A stretch of 64,000 nt of DNA from Bacteroidota bacterium (GTDB lineage Bacteria; Bacteroidota; Bacteroidia; Chitinophagales; LD1), in NCBI GenBank assembly GCA_016722375.1, contig JADKJG010000002.1, positions 1-64,000 of the forward strand. The letters are read 5' to 3'. Positions 55,352 through 64,000 of the stretch are shown here, one piece after another. The notes under the pieces were generated by a model, which ran no database searches, was not told where the DNA came from, and worked only from the letters and a program-made list of their open reading frames with translations. Each line of letters opens with the position of its first letter. The stretch's first letter is position 1. The position numbers and the translations under genes are program-made.

Positions 55352-57991
55352 TCAGCGCGGAATTTTGAATAGCTTCTTCGCCTTTTCTTCCGCTTCTTTT
55401 TTTGCTTTACCCAGTGCATCGTTTTTCGCTTTATCTATCGCTTCCTTTGCTTTTCGTTCGGCTTCGACTTTTTGTTTTTGCAATTCATCTTCCGCCTTTG
55501 CCTTCAACTCATCGGCTTTTTGTTTGACTTGTTCTTCGGCTTGCTTTTTCAAATCTCCGGCAGCATCTTTCACCATATCACCGGTGCTTTTGCCACCGCT
55601 AAGCATCTTCGTCAGTTTCACCTGAGGCTTCGCCATCGTTCCGGTTATCTTAAACAGAAAACCCAACGTTTCGGGAAGCGACGCTTTCAAGCCGGGAATT
55701 TGCGAAAGATAATTTTGAGCTACAGCGCCTGCTTGTCCCAATTCCTTGGTAGGAACATCCAGACGCATGTCGTAGTTAATACTTTGGTCAAAGCCGTTCG
55801 TTCCTTCCAGGTGCATATTGTAACCGTTGCCAAACTTTAAATCTGTCGGCTTCACGTTCACCTTTCCGTCGTTGAATTTCAAACTCGTTACTGCATTTTT
55901 TAACTCCAAATTTTGAAGCGCAGGTATCTTGCCGATTTTTGAAATCTCAGAAAGAGCCGGCATACCGGTAATCTTCGCATAAGGGATTTCGACTGTTCCT
56001 TCTCCATTCAGCGACTGATAATCCACGTCCATGTTCTGATCCAATTTTCCACTGCCCTTCAAATTACTGGAGAAATTACCCTCGATATGTTTCATAACCG
56101 GGGCCATTTTGCCCGACATCCCCACGTTTTGATAAGTCTTTTGAATGTCAAAATTCTTCACGTCATAATTAAAAGTCACCTCTGGATGGCTCATGTTTTT
56201 GGTTTTATATTGAGCAGAGATAGTAGCGTTGCCTCCCAGTAAATTCGCAAAAAGGTCGTTCAGGTAGATGGTTTCATCTTTAATCACTACCTGTCCTTTC
56301 ACATTCTCTAACACCAGTTTTTCATACAGAATTTTTCCAAAACTGGAGTTAGCTGTAAAATCAATATTCTTCGGCACCTGGAAATATTGTGTAGTCGCAG
56401 CATTTGTGCTGCTACCCGCTGTCTTATCTTTTTGCAGCCATTCATTCGCATCGAAATTGGCAGAACGAAGAGTGATGGTTCCTGATAAATCTCCTTTCCC
56501 GAAGGAATAGGCCATAAAATTATCGAGCGTTCCCGTTGCATTAAAATCGCTTTTGCCCAATACGGCGCTGAAACTATTGAGCGTAATGTTTCTTGGATTG
56601 AAGGTCATCTGCATATCCGGAATACGCACCGGCATGGGGGTTTCCTTGCTGTCATACACCAAGTTGGCGATTTTCAGATTTCCTGCTGCGCGGATGGCTT
56701 CGTAGTTCTTGTTGTCTAAATCGCTCTTCTTTCCCTTGAAATCCAGATTTAGATTCATCAAGCCCGAAATACTTTTGAGTCCCTCCATAGGATACAATTT
56801 TGGGACATTGCTCAGGTTCACCTTGCCGGTGATGTTAGCTGCTACATCGGGATTACTCATCGGTGTTTTGATAAATACCTTTCCGTCTATCGGGTCTGTG
56901 CCTGCCTCCAAATGAAGTTTGGAAATATCTATCGTGATTAGGTCTAAACTACCCTGTGGTTTAACGATGTTACTCGCTATGAATATGTTCTTTACCGGTA
57001 CCGGTAGGTCGGGATACTGGAACATACCATTATTCACATTCAACTTCAGATTGAGTGCCGGATAGTTTTCATCCAGATAGCTTCCTTTGGCGCTGCCTTC
57101 CAAAGCCAGACTGCCGCTGGTTTTCACCTTGTCGAAGTCCTTTTTATAAATAGCAGGAATGAGCGATAGCAGGCTCTTGAACTCTGTCTTTTTCGATTTG
57201 AACTTCAAATCCATGACGGTTTCTTTTTCCTTCAGCTCTACAAAGCCATCGAACTGCAAACCCAAATCATTCAGGGTGATTAAATTTTCGCGGAAAGTGT
57301 ATTTGCTTTTTTGGTTATCAACTGCGAGCTGCACGTTCGCATTCAGGTGTACTTTGTTCAGGTATGGAACGACACCACTTTTATAGGTCAACTCGGCGAT
57401 GTCGCTTTTAATCAGGAAGTCATACAAATCGTTCGCAACATTTCCACTTCCTTCAAAATTGAACCCATTTAAAAGTGCCGAACTGTTTTCTTGTTTATCT
57501 TCATAAACAATCATTCCTTTCTCAATTTTATACTTCTTTATCTCTAACGAAAAATTGCCCGCTTCATCATCATGGAGTTTTTTCTCTCCTGAATCTTTCA
57601 TGATATCCCAGTTGGTTTTGCCCTCCGGGTTCACCACCGCATGTACATAAGGCTCCTTAACATTCAGCGCGAGGAGCTTGTATTTTTCTCCTTTAATCAC
57701 ACTCATCAGGTCAATAGTAAACGCGAAATTCTTGACATAGAGCAGCGTGTCTCCCTTAAACTCGTTCATGCCAATAACGCTCAAATCATTCAACGAAAAA
57801 TTGAAATTCGGAAAGCTGCGCAGGAGCGAAAGGCTGAAATCGCCATAATCTACCTTGGCATTCACCTGCTTATTGATTTCCTCTTTCAGCGTGGCGTTGA
57901 TTTTGTCTTTAAATAGAAAAGGCACAGCTATCACTGCTCCTACGAGCAAAACTATAAGTGCTGCGAAACCAATAACAATCTTTTTAACCAT
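55352..57991 (-). CDS. AsmA family envelope protein
   Basis: An 879-residue AsmA-like protein: N-terminal membrane anchor (IVIGFAALIVLLVGAVIAVP), then a long repeated beta-groove region typical of bridge-like lipid-transfer or envelope proteins (NFNFSLNDLSVIGMNEFKGD; VNLSNVPKLYPMEGLKSISG; LENVKGQVVIKDETIYLNDL; an AsmA_2 block with GTVEIPYAKITGMPALSEIS). It ends in a Lys/Glu/Ala-rich coiled coil of about 75 residues. It would reside in the periplasm, anchored to the inner membrane, and may help phospholipid movement to the outer membrane, by analogy. Divergent from the repeat array downstream. Confidence 0.9.
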   Translation of the reverse strand: MVKKIVIGFAALIVLLVGAVIAVPFLFKDKINATLKEEINKQVNAKVDYGDFSLSLLRSFPNFNFSLNDLSVIGMNEFKGDTLLYVKNFAFTIDLMSVIKGEKYKLLALNVKEPYVHAVVNPEGKTNWDIMKDSGEKKLHDDEAGNFSLEIKKYKIEKGMIVYEDKQENSSALLNGFNFEGSGNVANDLYDFLIKSDIAELTYKSGVVPYLNKVHLNANVQLAVDNQKSKYTFRENLITLNDLGLQFDGFVELKEKETVMDLKFKSKKTEFKSLLSLIPAIYKKDFDKVKTSGSLALEGSAKGSYLDENYPALNLKLNVNNGMFQYPDLPVPVKNIFIASNIVKPQGSLDLITIDISKLHLEAGTDPIDGKVFIKTPMSNPDVAANITGKVNLSNVPKLYPMEGLKSISGLMNLNLDFKGKKSDLDNKNYEAIRAAGNLKIANLVYDSKETPMPVRIPDMQMTFNPRNITLNSFSAVLGKSDFNATGTLDNFMAYSFGKGDLSGTITLRSANFDANEWLQKDKTAGSSTNAATTQYFQVPKNIDFTANSSFGKILYEKLVLENVKGQVVIKDETIYLNDLFANLLGGNATISAQYKTKNMSHPEVTFNYDVKNFDIQKTYQNVGMSGKMAPVMKHIEGNFSSNLKGSGKLDQNMDVDYQSLNGEGTVEIPYAKITGMPALSEISKIGKIPALQNLELKNAVTSLKFNDGKVNVKPTDLKFGNGYNMHLEGTNGFDQSINYDMRLDVPTKELGQAGAVAQNYLSQIPGLKASLPETLGFLFKITGTMAKPQVKLTKMLSGGKSTGDMVKDAAGDLKKQAEEQVKQKADELKAKAEDELQKQKVEAERKAKEAIDKAKNDALGKAKKEAEEKAKKLFKIPR

Positions 57992-58326
57992 ATTTTCGAG
58001 TGTGTTTATTTTAAATCCGATGCGATAAAAACGAATTTAGTTTATTTCATTTCACGAGGGGGATAAAAAGATTGTTAAGTGGGGACGTGGAGCGGATGGT
58101 TTGATTAGGATCGCCAATGTTGTGAAGGGTTTCCATTTTCAAGTAATCTCCCCAAAGCACCTGCCAATCCCCCAAAATCTTAATAATATCCCAAGCCAAT
58201 GGATATTTTGAAGTAGAAACAAATAGGTAGAGAGGTCAAACGATAATTTTGAGGGTTGATTCGTTTTTTGGGGGGTGAGGTTATAAGATCAGATTTGAAC
58301 TCAATATTTTTTCACCCCCCCCCCAC
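57992..58326. other. Intergenic with a C10 tract and a possible worn 21-bp locus
   Basis: No gene. Near 58144-58205, units beginning AATCTCCCCAAAGC, AATCCCCCAAAATC and TATCCCAAGCC are 21 bp apart, a weak match to the other loci. A run of ten C ends at 58324, next to the main array, and a run of six G lies near 58270. Confidence 0.4.
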
Positions 58327-58735
58327 ATTTTGTTAGTGTGAAATCTCTCTTTGTTAGTGTGAAAAGCCCCTATGTTAGTGTGAAATCTCTCTTTGTTAGT
58401 GTGAAAAGTCCCTATGTTAGTGTGAAATCTCTCTTTGTTAGTGTGAAAAGCCCCTATGTTAGTGTGAAATCTCTCTTTGTTAGTGTGAAAAGCCCCTATG
58501 TTAGTGTGAAATCTCTCTTTGTTAGTGTGAAAAGCCTCTATGTTAGTGTGAAATCTCTCTATGTTAGTGTGAAAAGCCTCTATGTTAGTGTGAAATCTCT
58601 CTTTGTTAGTGTGAAAAACCCCTATGTTAGTGTGAAATCTCTCTTTGTTAGTGTGAAAAGCCTCTATGTTAGTGTGAAATCTCTCTTTGTTAATGTGAAA
58701 AGCCCCTTTGTTAATGTGAAATCCGATTCTGTTCA
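58327..58735. repeat. Nineteen-unit 21-bp array, alternating two unit types
   Basis: Nineteen units at an exact 21-bp step share TGTTAGTGTGAAA. Two types largely alternate: one with TCTCTCTT and one with AGCCCCTA or AGCCTCTA, giving a 42-bp superperiod. The last two units change to TTAATGTGAAA. All of it reads open on both strands, as SVKSLFV/SVKSPYV (plus) and FHTNKER/FHTNIGA (minus), because 21 is a multiple of three. There are no spacers, so it is not a CRISPR. It lies between AsmA (divergent) and an NHL protein gene. Confidence 0.9.
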
Positions 58736-58925
58736 CTAAACTGTGTCAAAAAGTAAATTTGATACAGTTATGAAAGAAAAGAAGAAAGAAGGATTGGACG
58801 ACGAGAAGTTTGAATCGGAAACATTAGCGCAATTATTATCTGGCAAAAAAGTCTTCCCCTGGTCCATCAAATGGAATCGGTTGAGGATATATATCCCTGT
58901 TCTTGGTTTTAGTTATTTTTGGAGT

Positions 58926-60275
58926 ATGGAAATAATTAAGATATTCCTTTCTGCAATTTTACTATTCACTTCTTTCCTCGCCTATCCGCAAAACTATGTT
59001 TCTACTTATGCCGGAAATGGGTTACAGGGCTTTGTGAACGGGACATTGTATGATGCACGGTTCAGGCAGCCATTCGGTATGTGTATTGATAAAAACGATA
59101 ATCTCTTCATTGCCGATGGGGGTAATAACTGCATCCGAAAAGTAAATACTGTAACCGGATTGGTGAGTACTCTGGCCGGAACCGGAGTCGCCGGGGCTAA
59201 AGATGGAATGAGAGATTCGGCTCAATTCTATAGCCCTTCCAATGTTTGTGTGGATGATTCAGGAAATGTATTTGTATCAGATTTCTCTAATCACCGGATT
59301 CGCAAAATCTCTTTCACCGGTGTAGTCTCTACTATTGCAGGAAGTGGCATTGAGGGATATGTTGACGGTCCGGCGGGTAGCGCCCAATTTGATTACCCAC
59401 GAGGCATTTGTGTGGACACGGCGGGCAATGTTTATGTGTCGGATAGTTGGAACCACCGCATCCGAAAAATCAGTAAGTCGGGTATGGTGAGTACCTATGC
59501 CGGAGGCGGAACCTCAATGGGTGTTGGAAGCATCGGAGATTTAAAAGATGGCTTGGATACGGCGGCTCGTTTTCATACACCATCGGGATTGGCGATTGAC
59601 CATACAGGCAATATTTATGTAGCTGATGCCTATAATCACCGCATTCGTAAAATTAGTATCGACAGAATTGTATCCGGCGTATGCGGCACAGGCGCAACCG
59701 GTAATGGCAACGGAGGTTTTGCCAACGGGGACAGTTCCGTGGCATTGCTGAATACGCCTACAGAACTGTTTGTAAATACTCTAAGTAACGAATTGCTGAT
59801 AGGCGAAACTTTTGGCAACCGGATTCGCAAGGTAAATTTGAGTGATTATTCTGTAAGCACTTTCGCCGGTTCGGGCGTTCAGGACTATTTTGATGATGTA
59901 GATTCATTGGCGGCTTTCAGATACCCGCGCGGCGTGGTGGCAGATAACTCTGGCAACAAGGTGTATGTATGCGATTATAATAATCATGCTATTCGGTTAA
60001 TAGAACCCATGGTTCCATCGGTGATTATTGATGAAGCAGAAAAAACTTTTTCTGTTTATCCAAATCCTTCCTCTGGAATCTTTAGGCTGTCTGGATTGCC
60101 TACAGATGTAAAAAGAATCCGTCTTTATTCAATTACCGGATTGCTTGTGAAGGAGGCAAACAATGATTCGTCTGAAAATATTGAATTGGATTTATCCACC
60201 TTCCCAAGCGGCGTTTATTATTGTAAGGCAAAGACCATCTCGGGTGAATGGAGCAAAAGGATAGTGAAACAGTAG
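58926..60275 (+). CDS. Secreted NHL-repeat beta-propeller protein with T9SS tail
   Basis: A 449-residue protein from the ATG at 58926 (MEIIKIFLSAILLFTSFLA, signal peptide). Six NHL repeats follow, each with a D-x-x-G-N-x-x-V/F-x-x-D-x-x-N-H-x-I-R-K pattern (for example DDSGNVFVSDFSNHRIRKI, DTAGNVYVSDSWNHRIRKI, DHTGNIYVADAYNHRIRKI). They should form a six-bladed propeller. A sorting domain ends the protein (FSVYPNPSSGIFRLSGLP ... FPSGVYYCKAK). The frame is open 61 codons further upstream with a Lys-rich start (MSKSKFDTVMKEKKKEG), but that part lacks export features before the signal peptide and is probably not translated as one protein. Confidence 0.82.
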   Translation: MEIIKIFLSAILLFTSFLAYPQNYVSTYAGNGLQGFVNGTLYDARFRQPFGMCIDKNDNLFIADGGNNCIRKVNTVTGLVSTLAGTGVAGAKDGMRDSAQFYSPSNVCVDDSGNVFVSDFSNHRIRKISFTGVVSTIAGSGIEGYVDGPAGSAQFDYPRGICVDTAGNVYVSDSWNHRIRKISKSGMVSTYAGGGTSMGVGSIGDLKDGLDTAARFHTPSGLAIDHTGNIYVADAYNHRIRKISIDRIVSGVCGTGATGNGNGGFANGDSSVALLNTPTELFVNTLSNELLIGETFGNRIRKVNLSDYSVSTFAGSGVQDYFDDVDSLAAFRYPRGVVADNSGNKVYVCDYNNHAIRLIEPMVPSVIIDEAEKTFSVYPNPSSGIFRLSGLPTDVKRIRLYSITGLLVKEANNDSSENIELDLSTFPSGVYYCKAKTISGEWSKRIVKQ

Positions 60276-60393
60276 TAAATTCCATAGCGCAGAGTCCCTT
60301 TTTATGAATATATTTTTAGAAAAAGAGACTATGCAATGGGGGAGATATAGAATGACCCAATAAAATCAGAATGAAGCAAACAGCACTTAGAAT

Positions 60394-60897
60394 ATGATCG
60401 TAAAAGTTGAAATTATGACTATTTACGTATGCTCATTAGAAAGGGCTTTTAAAACACCAATGCTTTGTGATGTTTCAAAAGTACACACAGGGTTTGGTAT
60501 TATGCCAAAGGTAACACATTGCACAGATGATGAAAACTGGGGACAAATAGGTAGCAGTAAGAAGATATTTGCTGCAAAATCAATTTCTCAAAAGGGAGGA
60601 TTTGCTTCGATTGACAGAGTAATTGAACGCGTTGAAAACAAGTACTGGACAATAGAAGTAAGTGAGTTTCAGTCATGGATGCTAGGCTTGTATAAATTTG
60701 TTGGACAATGGAAAACAACAGAGCTTGAACCCAATAAAATATTAATAGACTATTCGTATAACTTGCATTCTAATGTTGCGTTGCTTTACCCATTAAACTG
60801 GTTGTTTGCCAATATGTTCTGGAGGCCTTATATGAAAAGAGTGATAGAAAACGTAAGACAAATGGCTTATGACAATAAGCCATATTTGTATGAATAG
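60394..60897 (+). CDS. SRPBCC-like hypothetical protein
   Basis: A 167-residue protein. The opening (VKVEIMTIYVCSLERAFKTP), a central VIERVENKYWTIEVSEFQSW strand pair, and the ending GQWKTTELEPNKILIDYSYN then WRPYMKRVIENVRQMAYDNK suggest the SRPBCC/START helix-grip fold, which holds small hydrophobic ligands. No catalytic residues are identifiable and the name stays tentative. Start could also be ATG at 60415. It ends 35 bp before the P-type ATPase and may share its transcript. Confidence 0.6.
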   Translation: MIVKVEIMTIYVCSLERAFKTPMLCDVSKVHTGFGIMPKVTHCTDDENWGQIGSSKKIFAAKSISQKGGFASIDRVIERVENKYWTIEVSEFQSWMLGLYKFVGQWKTTELEPNKILIDYSYNLHSNVALLYPLNWLFANMFWRPYMKRVIENVRQMAYDNKPYLYE

Positions 60898-60932
60898 AAA
60901 AGCACGTAATTGTTTCAAGATAGAAGTTGCCC

Positions 60933-63467
60933 ATGCCTGTAGATAATTTCAACATAAAAGGTTTAACAAACGAACAGGTAATCCTTGCAAGGAAAAAATT
61001 TGGGCGAAACACATTAGACTACCAACAACAAAACAGGGTTTTAGATGTAATAGGAAAATTGGCAAAAGAGCCAATGATTATTTTGTTATTGGTTGCCGCA
61101 CTGATTTATTTTATAAGCGGGAAAACAGGCGATGGGATATTTCTTTCATCGGCCATTATTATTGTTTCCGTAATTTCCCTCTTTCAGGATTCAAGAAGCC
61201 GTAATGCCTTGCAAAAGCTAAAGAGCTTTACGCAAGCTAATTGTAAAGTGATTAGAAATGGTCAAACGGAGGAGATAAAAAGCGAAGACTTAGTTGTTGG
61301 TGATAGTTTGATAGTGGAAGAAGGGACTTCCATTACAGCCGATGGAATTATTGTTCATTCCAATGATTTTTCGGTAAACGAATCTATCCTCACCGGAGAA
61401 TCTCTACCGGTTTTTAAAGATAAAGACAAGGAAGATAATTTGATTTTTAAAGGCACAACCGTTGCCAGTGGTTTGGCTATTGTTACCATCACTGAAATTG
61501 GCAACCTAACCAGATTAGGTAAAATTGGGAAAAGCCTTGAAAGCATTAAAGAAGAAAAGACACCGTTAGAGTTGCAGATAGGCGACTTTGTAAAAAAGTT
61601 AGTGATAGCCGGTGCCATAGTCTTCGCGGTGGTTTGGGCTATCAATTATTTTCGTTCTTATAGTGTATTAGATAGTTTGCTCAAGGCGCTTACGCTGGCT
61701 ATGAGCATTTTGCCTGAAGAGATTCCGATGGCATTCACCACGTTTATGGCACTGGGTGCCTGGCGGTTAATGAAGACGGGAGTAGTGGTCAAACAGATGA
61801 AGACAGTGGAGACATTGGGTTCTGCCACGGTTATTTGCGTTGACAAAACGGGAACGATCACTGAAAACAAAATGAGTTTGGCGAAAGTGTTTTCGCTCGC
61901 TTCGCAAAGAATAGCTAATCCTGTTGCGGCTAATGAAGATGAAAAAGCGTTGATAAAAATGGCCATGTGGGCGAGTGAACCTATTCCATTCGACCCTATG
62001 GAAGTAGCCTTGCATCATGCCTACAACGATTTGCATACAGAAGACGAACGGCGAAACTTTAAAATGATTCATGAATATCCATTGGGCGGAAAACCACCCA
62101 TGATGACGCATATCTTTGAAAACAATTTGGGACAAAGGATTATAGCTGCCAAGGGTGCGCCCGAAGCATTGATGAATGTTTCCAATTTGTCGAAAGCAGA
62201 GATAGAACAAATTATTGAAGCAATACAAACCATCACCAATGAGGGTTACCGGGTTTTGGGTGTTGGCGAAAGTGATTTTACAGGCAACGATTTCCCTGCA
62301 ACACAGCAAGAATTTCAATTTAGGTTTAAGGGGATTGTAGCCTTTTACGATCCACCTAAGAAGAATATCAACAAAGTATTGGATGATTTTTATAAGGCCG
62401 GTATCGCCGTAAAAATAATTACAGGCGACTATGCTGAAACAACCACAGCCATTGCAAAGCAAATAGCCTTTAAAGGTTTTGAACACAGTCTTTCGGGAGA
62501 TGAACTGATGAAATTATCTGAAGAAGAATTGCAGGAGAAGGTGATGCACATCAACATTTTTACCAGAATGTTTCCGGACGCGAAACTGAGAATTATTAAT
62601 GCCTTAAAAGCGGACAATCAGATAGTGGCCATGACGGGCGATGGCGTAAACGACGGACCCGCCTTGAAAGCCGCGCATATTGGTATAGCTATGGGAAAGA
62701 AGGGTACCGAAATTGCCAAACAGGCAGCTTCGCTGATTCTGGTAGAAGATGATTTGTCAAAAATGGTAGAGGCGGTTGCAATGGGCAGAAGAATTTATGC
62801 CAATCTTAAAAAGGCAATTCAATACATTATATCCATTCACATACCTATTATCCTGACCGTTTTTATTCCATTGGCTTTAGGTTGGGTTTATCCGAATATA
62901 TTTTCGCCGGTACACATCATTTTTTTAGAATTGATCATGGGGCCAACCTGTTCCATCCTCTTTGAAAATGAACCCATGGAGAAAAATACCATGCTTCAAA
63001 AGCCTCGACCTTTTACAACTATATTTTTCAGTTGGAAAGAACTGACAACAAGCATCATTCAGGGTATTGCCATTACAGCCGGCACTCTATTCGCTTACCA
63101 ATATTCAATATACCAAGGATTCGATGAGGCCCTTACACGAACTATGGTGTTTACTGTTTTAATAGCTGCCAATATATTTTTGACCCTTGTTAATCGTTCT
63201 TTTTACTATTCAATCTTCACCACTTTGAGATACAAAAACAATCTGGTTCTGCTGATTATTGCCATTACAATAACTATCACCGGGCTATTATTATTTGTGC
63301 CGCCACTGACCACCTTCTTCGAATTTGAGGCACTTAATATCTCCCAGTTATTGACTTGTATTGGAATAGGGGTCATATCAGTAATCTGGTATGAATTTGT
63401 AAAGATTGGAACTAGGCTAAAAAGCAGCGCGGACAGACGGGTGGCTTTTAACAAGGGAACCAAATAG
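60933..63467 (+). CDS. Cation-translocating P-type ATPase
   Basis: An 844-residue P-type ATPase. Actuator-domain motif TGES (about residues 154-157), transmembrane-4 motif ILPEEIPMAF (PEEIP, 261-265), phosphorylation site CVDKTGT (Asp304), and hinge MTGDGVNDGPALKAAHIGIA. N-terminal cation-ATPase domain and about eight to ten spans. The PEEIP site and lack of metal-binding Cys/His domains place it with P2-type (Ca or Na/K-like) or the small bacterial P-ATPases of cation homeostasis, rather than the heavy-metal P1B group, so calcium or another non-transition cation is the most likely substrate. The start is ATG at 60933, with a TTG two codons before it. Confidence 0.93.
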   Translation: MPVDNFNIKGLTNEQVILARKKFGRNTLDYQQQNRVLDVIGKLAKEPMIILLLVAALIYFISGKTGDGIFLSSAIIIVSVISLFQDSRSRNALQKLKSFTQANCKVIRNGQTEEIKSEDLVVGDSLIVEEGTSITADGIIVHSNDFSVNESILTGESLPVFKDKDKEDNLIFKGTTVASGLAIVTITEIGNLTRLGKIGKSLESIKEEKTPLELQIGDFVKKLVIAGAIVFAVVWAINYFRSYSVLDSLLKALTLAMSILPEEIPMAFTTFMALGAWRLMKTGVVVKQMKTVETLGSATVICVDKTGTITENKMSLAKVFSLASQRIANPVAANEDEKALIKMAMWASEPIPFDPMEVALHHAYNDLHTEDERRNFKMIHEYPLGGKPPMMTHIFENNLGQRIIAAKGAPEALMNVSNLSKAEIEQIIEAIQTITNEGYRVLGVGESDFTGNDFPATQQEFQFRFKGIVAFYDPPKKNINKVLDDFYKAGIAVKIITGDYAETTTAIAKQIAFKGFEHSLSGDELMKLSEEELQEKVMHINIFTRMFPDAKLRIINALKADNQIVAMTGDGVNDGPALKAAHIGIAMGKKGTEIAKQAASLILVEDDLSKMVEAVAMGRRIYANLKKAIQYIISIHIPIILTVFIPLALGWVYPNIFSPVHIIFLELIMGPTCSILFENEPMEKNTMLQKPRPFTTIFFSWKELTTSIIQGIAITAGTLFAYQYSIYQGFDEALTRTMVFTVLIAANIFLTLVNRSFYYSIFTTLRYKNNLVLLIIAITITITGLLLFVPPLTTFFEFEALNISQLLTCIGIGVISVIWYEFVKIGTRLKSSADRRVAFNKGTK

Positions 63468-63636
63468 GGAAGACGGAGGACAAGTGTTGTAGCTTATAGA
63501 AATATGCCATTGTAAGAATATCGCAGTCTACTAGGTGGTTTCATCTTTGTTCTGAACGGTATTTGGCCTACTTTTTGTCCGATTTCATTAAGACCCATAT
63601 CTTCTTATTTTTGCGGTTCTCAAAAAAAATAAAAAC

Positions 63637-64000
63637 ATGAAAATGAAATCTTACTTACTTGTAATTGTGCTATGTGCTATAGGCTATACAACTTGGGCTC
63701 AGGCTCCACAATTAATGAATTATCAAGCAGTGGTTCGTAATGCGGCTGGAGAGCCTTTAGCGGCGGGCACTGTTGTTTCGATTAGATTACTGATACATGA
63801 CCAGACGGACCAAGGTCCGGTGGTTTATCAGGAGGTGGTCAGCGCCACGACCAATAAGTTTGGTTTAATCAGTCTCCCGGTTGGTCAGGGAGGCAATCTG
63901 GCTACAGTCAATTGGGGCAATGGTCCTAAATATTTACAAGTTCAATTAGACCCTGCCGGTGGAATTAATTACACAGATATGGGTTCTACGCAATTATTGA
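63637..64000 (+). CDS. Secreted protein, 3' end outside window
   Basis: The first 121 codons of a gene that continues past the right edge. Signal peptide KSYLLVIVLCAIGYTTWAQ, then APQLMNYQAVVRNAAGEPL and VYQEVVSATTNKFGLISLPV. This start is shared by many Bacteroidota surface proteins with tail-fibre or T9SS ends. A -7-like TATTTTTG lies at 63606-63613. The rest of the protein is unseen, so function is not assigned. Confidence 0.75.
   Translation, partial: MKMKSYLLVIVLCAIGYTTWAQAPQLMNYQAVVRNAAGEPLAAGTVVSIRLLIHDQTDQGPVVYQEVVSATTNKFGLISLPVGQGGNLATVNWGNGPKYLQVQLDPAGGINYTDMGSTQLL

Noticed and set aside
58327..58735. CRISPR array
   Set aside because: Units are contiguous with no unique spacers, the step is only 21 bp, and no cas genes are in the window.
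58281..58739. Heptad-repeat proteins on both strands of the array (133 and 151 codons)
   Set aside because: Openness follows from a 21-bp repeat without stops. There is no signal peptide, family or clear ribosome site.

Overview
The window is a piece of a Bacteroidota chromosome. An aerobic, gliding-type relative of the Chitinophagales or Saprospirales is the likeliest source; this is inferred from gene content, not from a marker-gene tree. The evidence is: several secreted proteins with C-terminal type IX secretion (T9SS) sorting domains, a SprB-type repeat protein, promoters of the Bacteroidota TAnnTTTG type, the PurS form of FGAM synthase, a menaquinone-type hotdog thioesterase, and the gene order ftsX-DUF3098-uppP-truB. 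The sequence carries almost only housekeeping genes, two IS5-type insertion sequences and several unusual repeat loci.

Layout. 1-9990: the 3' part of a giant surface protein (beta-helix modules, Ig-like domains, T9SS tail) broken by five frame changes. 10200-13369: an FG-GAP surface protein and a Xer recombinase. 13370-14702: 1.3 kb of intergenic repeats. 14703-23756: DUF1858 protein, the ftsX-DUF3098-uppP-truB operon, queA, an ABC permease, maf-ubiA-DUF2520 and a small secreted protein. 23832-31228: DUF456 protein, pckA, a tight operon (peptidase, pssA, purS, rsmI, membrane protein, CDF metal exporter) and tRNA-Lys. 31556-42850: SprB-type protein, thioesterase, saccharopine dehydrogenase, acyl-CoA carboxylase beta subunit, a 1229-residue sensor kinase, LMW phosphatase, endonuclease III, Nudix hydrolase, MBL hydrolase, ribH. 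42919-46583: cytochrome c protein, two IS copies, flavodoxin. 46680-57991: tail protease, leuS with an inserted nuclease cassette, acs, DUF1003, cdd, AsmA. 58000-64000: 21-bp repeat array, NHL-repeat protein, SRPBCC protein, P-type ATPase, start of another secreted protein.

Two things stand out. First, leuS carries in frame a DUF559 (PD-(D/E)XK/Vsr-like) nuclease flanked by inverted copies of a palindromic repeat, and further copies of related palindromes lie elsewhere in the same gene. This looks like a selfish nuclease/palindrome unit inside an essential gene. Second, at least four intergenic loci with unrelated sequences are all built on units of about 21 bp (two helical turns, or seven codons), with alternating or inverted subunits. 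They resemble one kind of structure with locus-specific sequence.

Many otherwise conserved genes are interrupted: the giant protein, truB, ubiA, saccharopine dehydrogenase, ribH, leuS, cdd and both transposases, and the tRNA-Lys acceptor stem is one base short. Several breaks fall in homopolymers, so consensus error is a serious alternative to real decay. Read mapping is needed before any of these genes is called dead.
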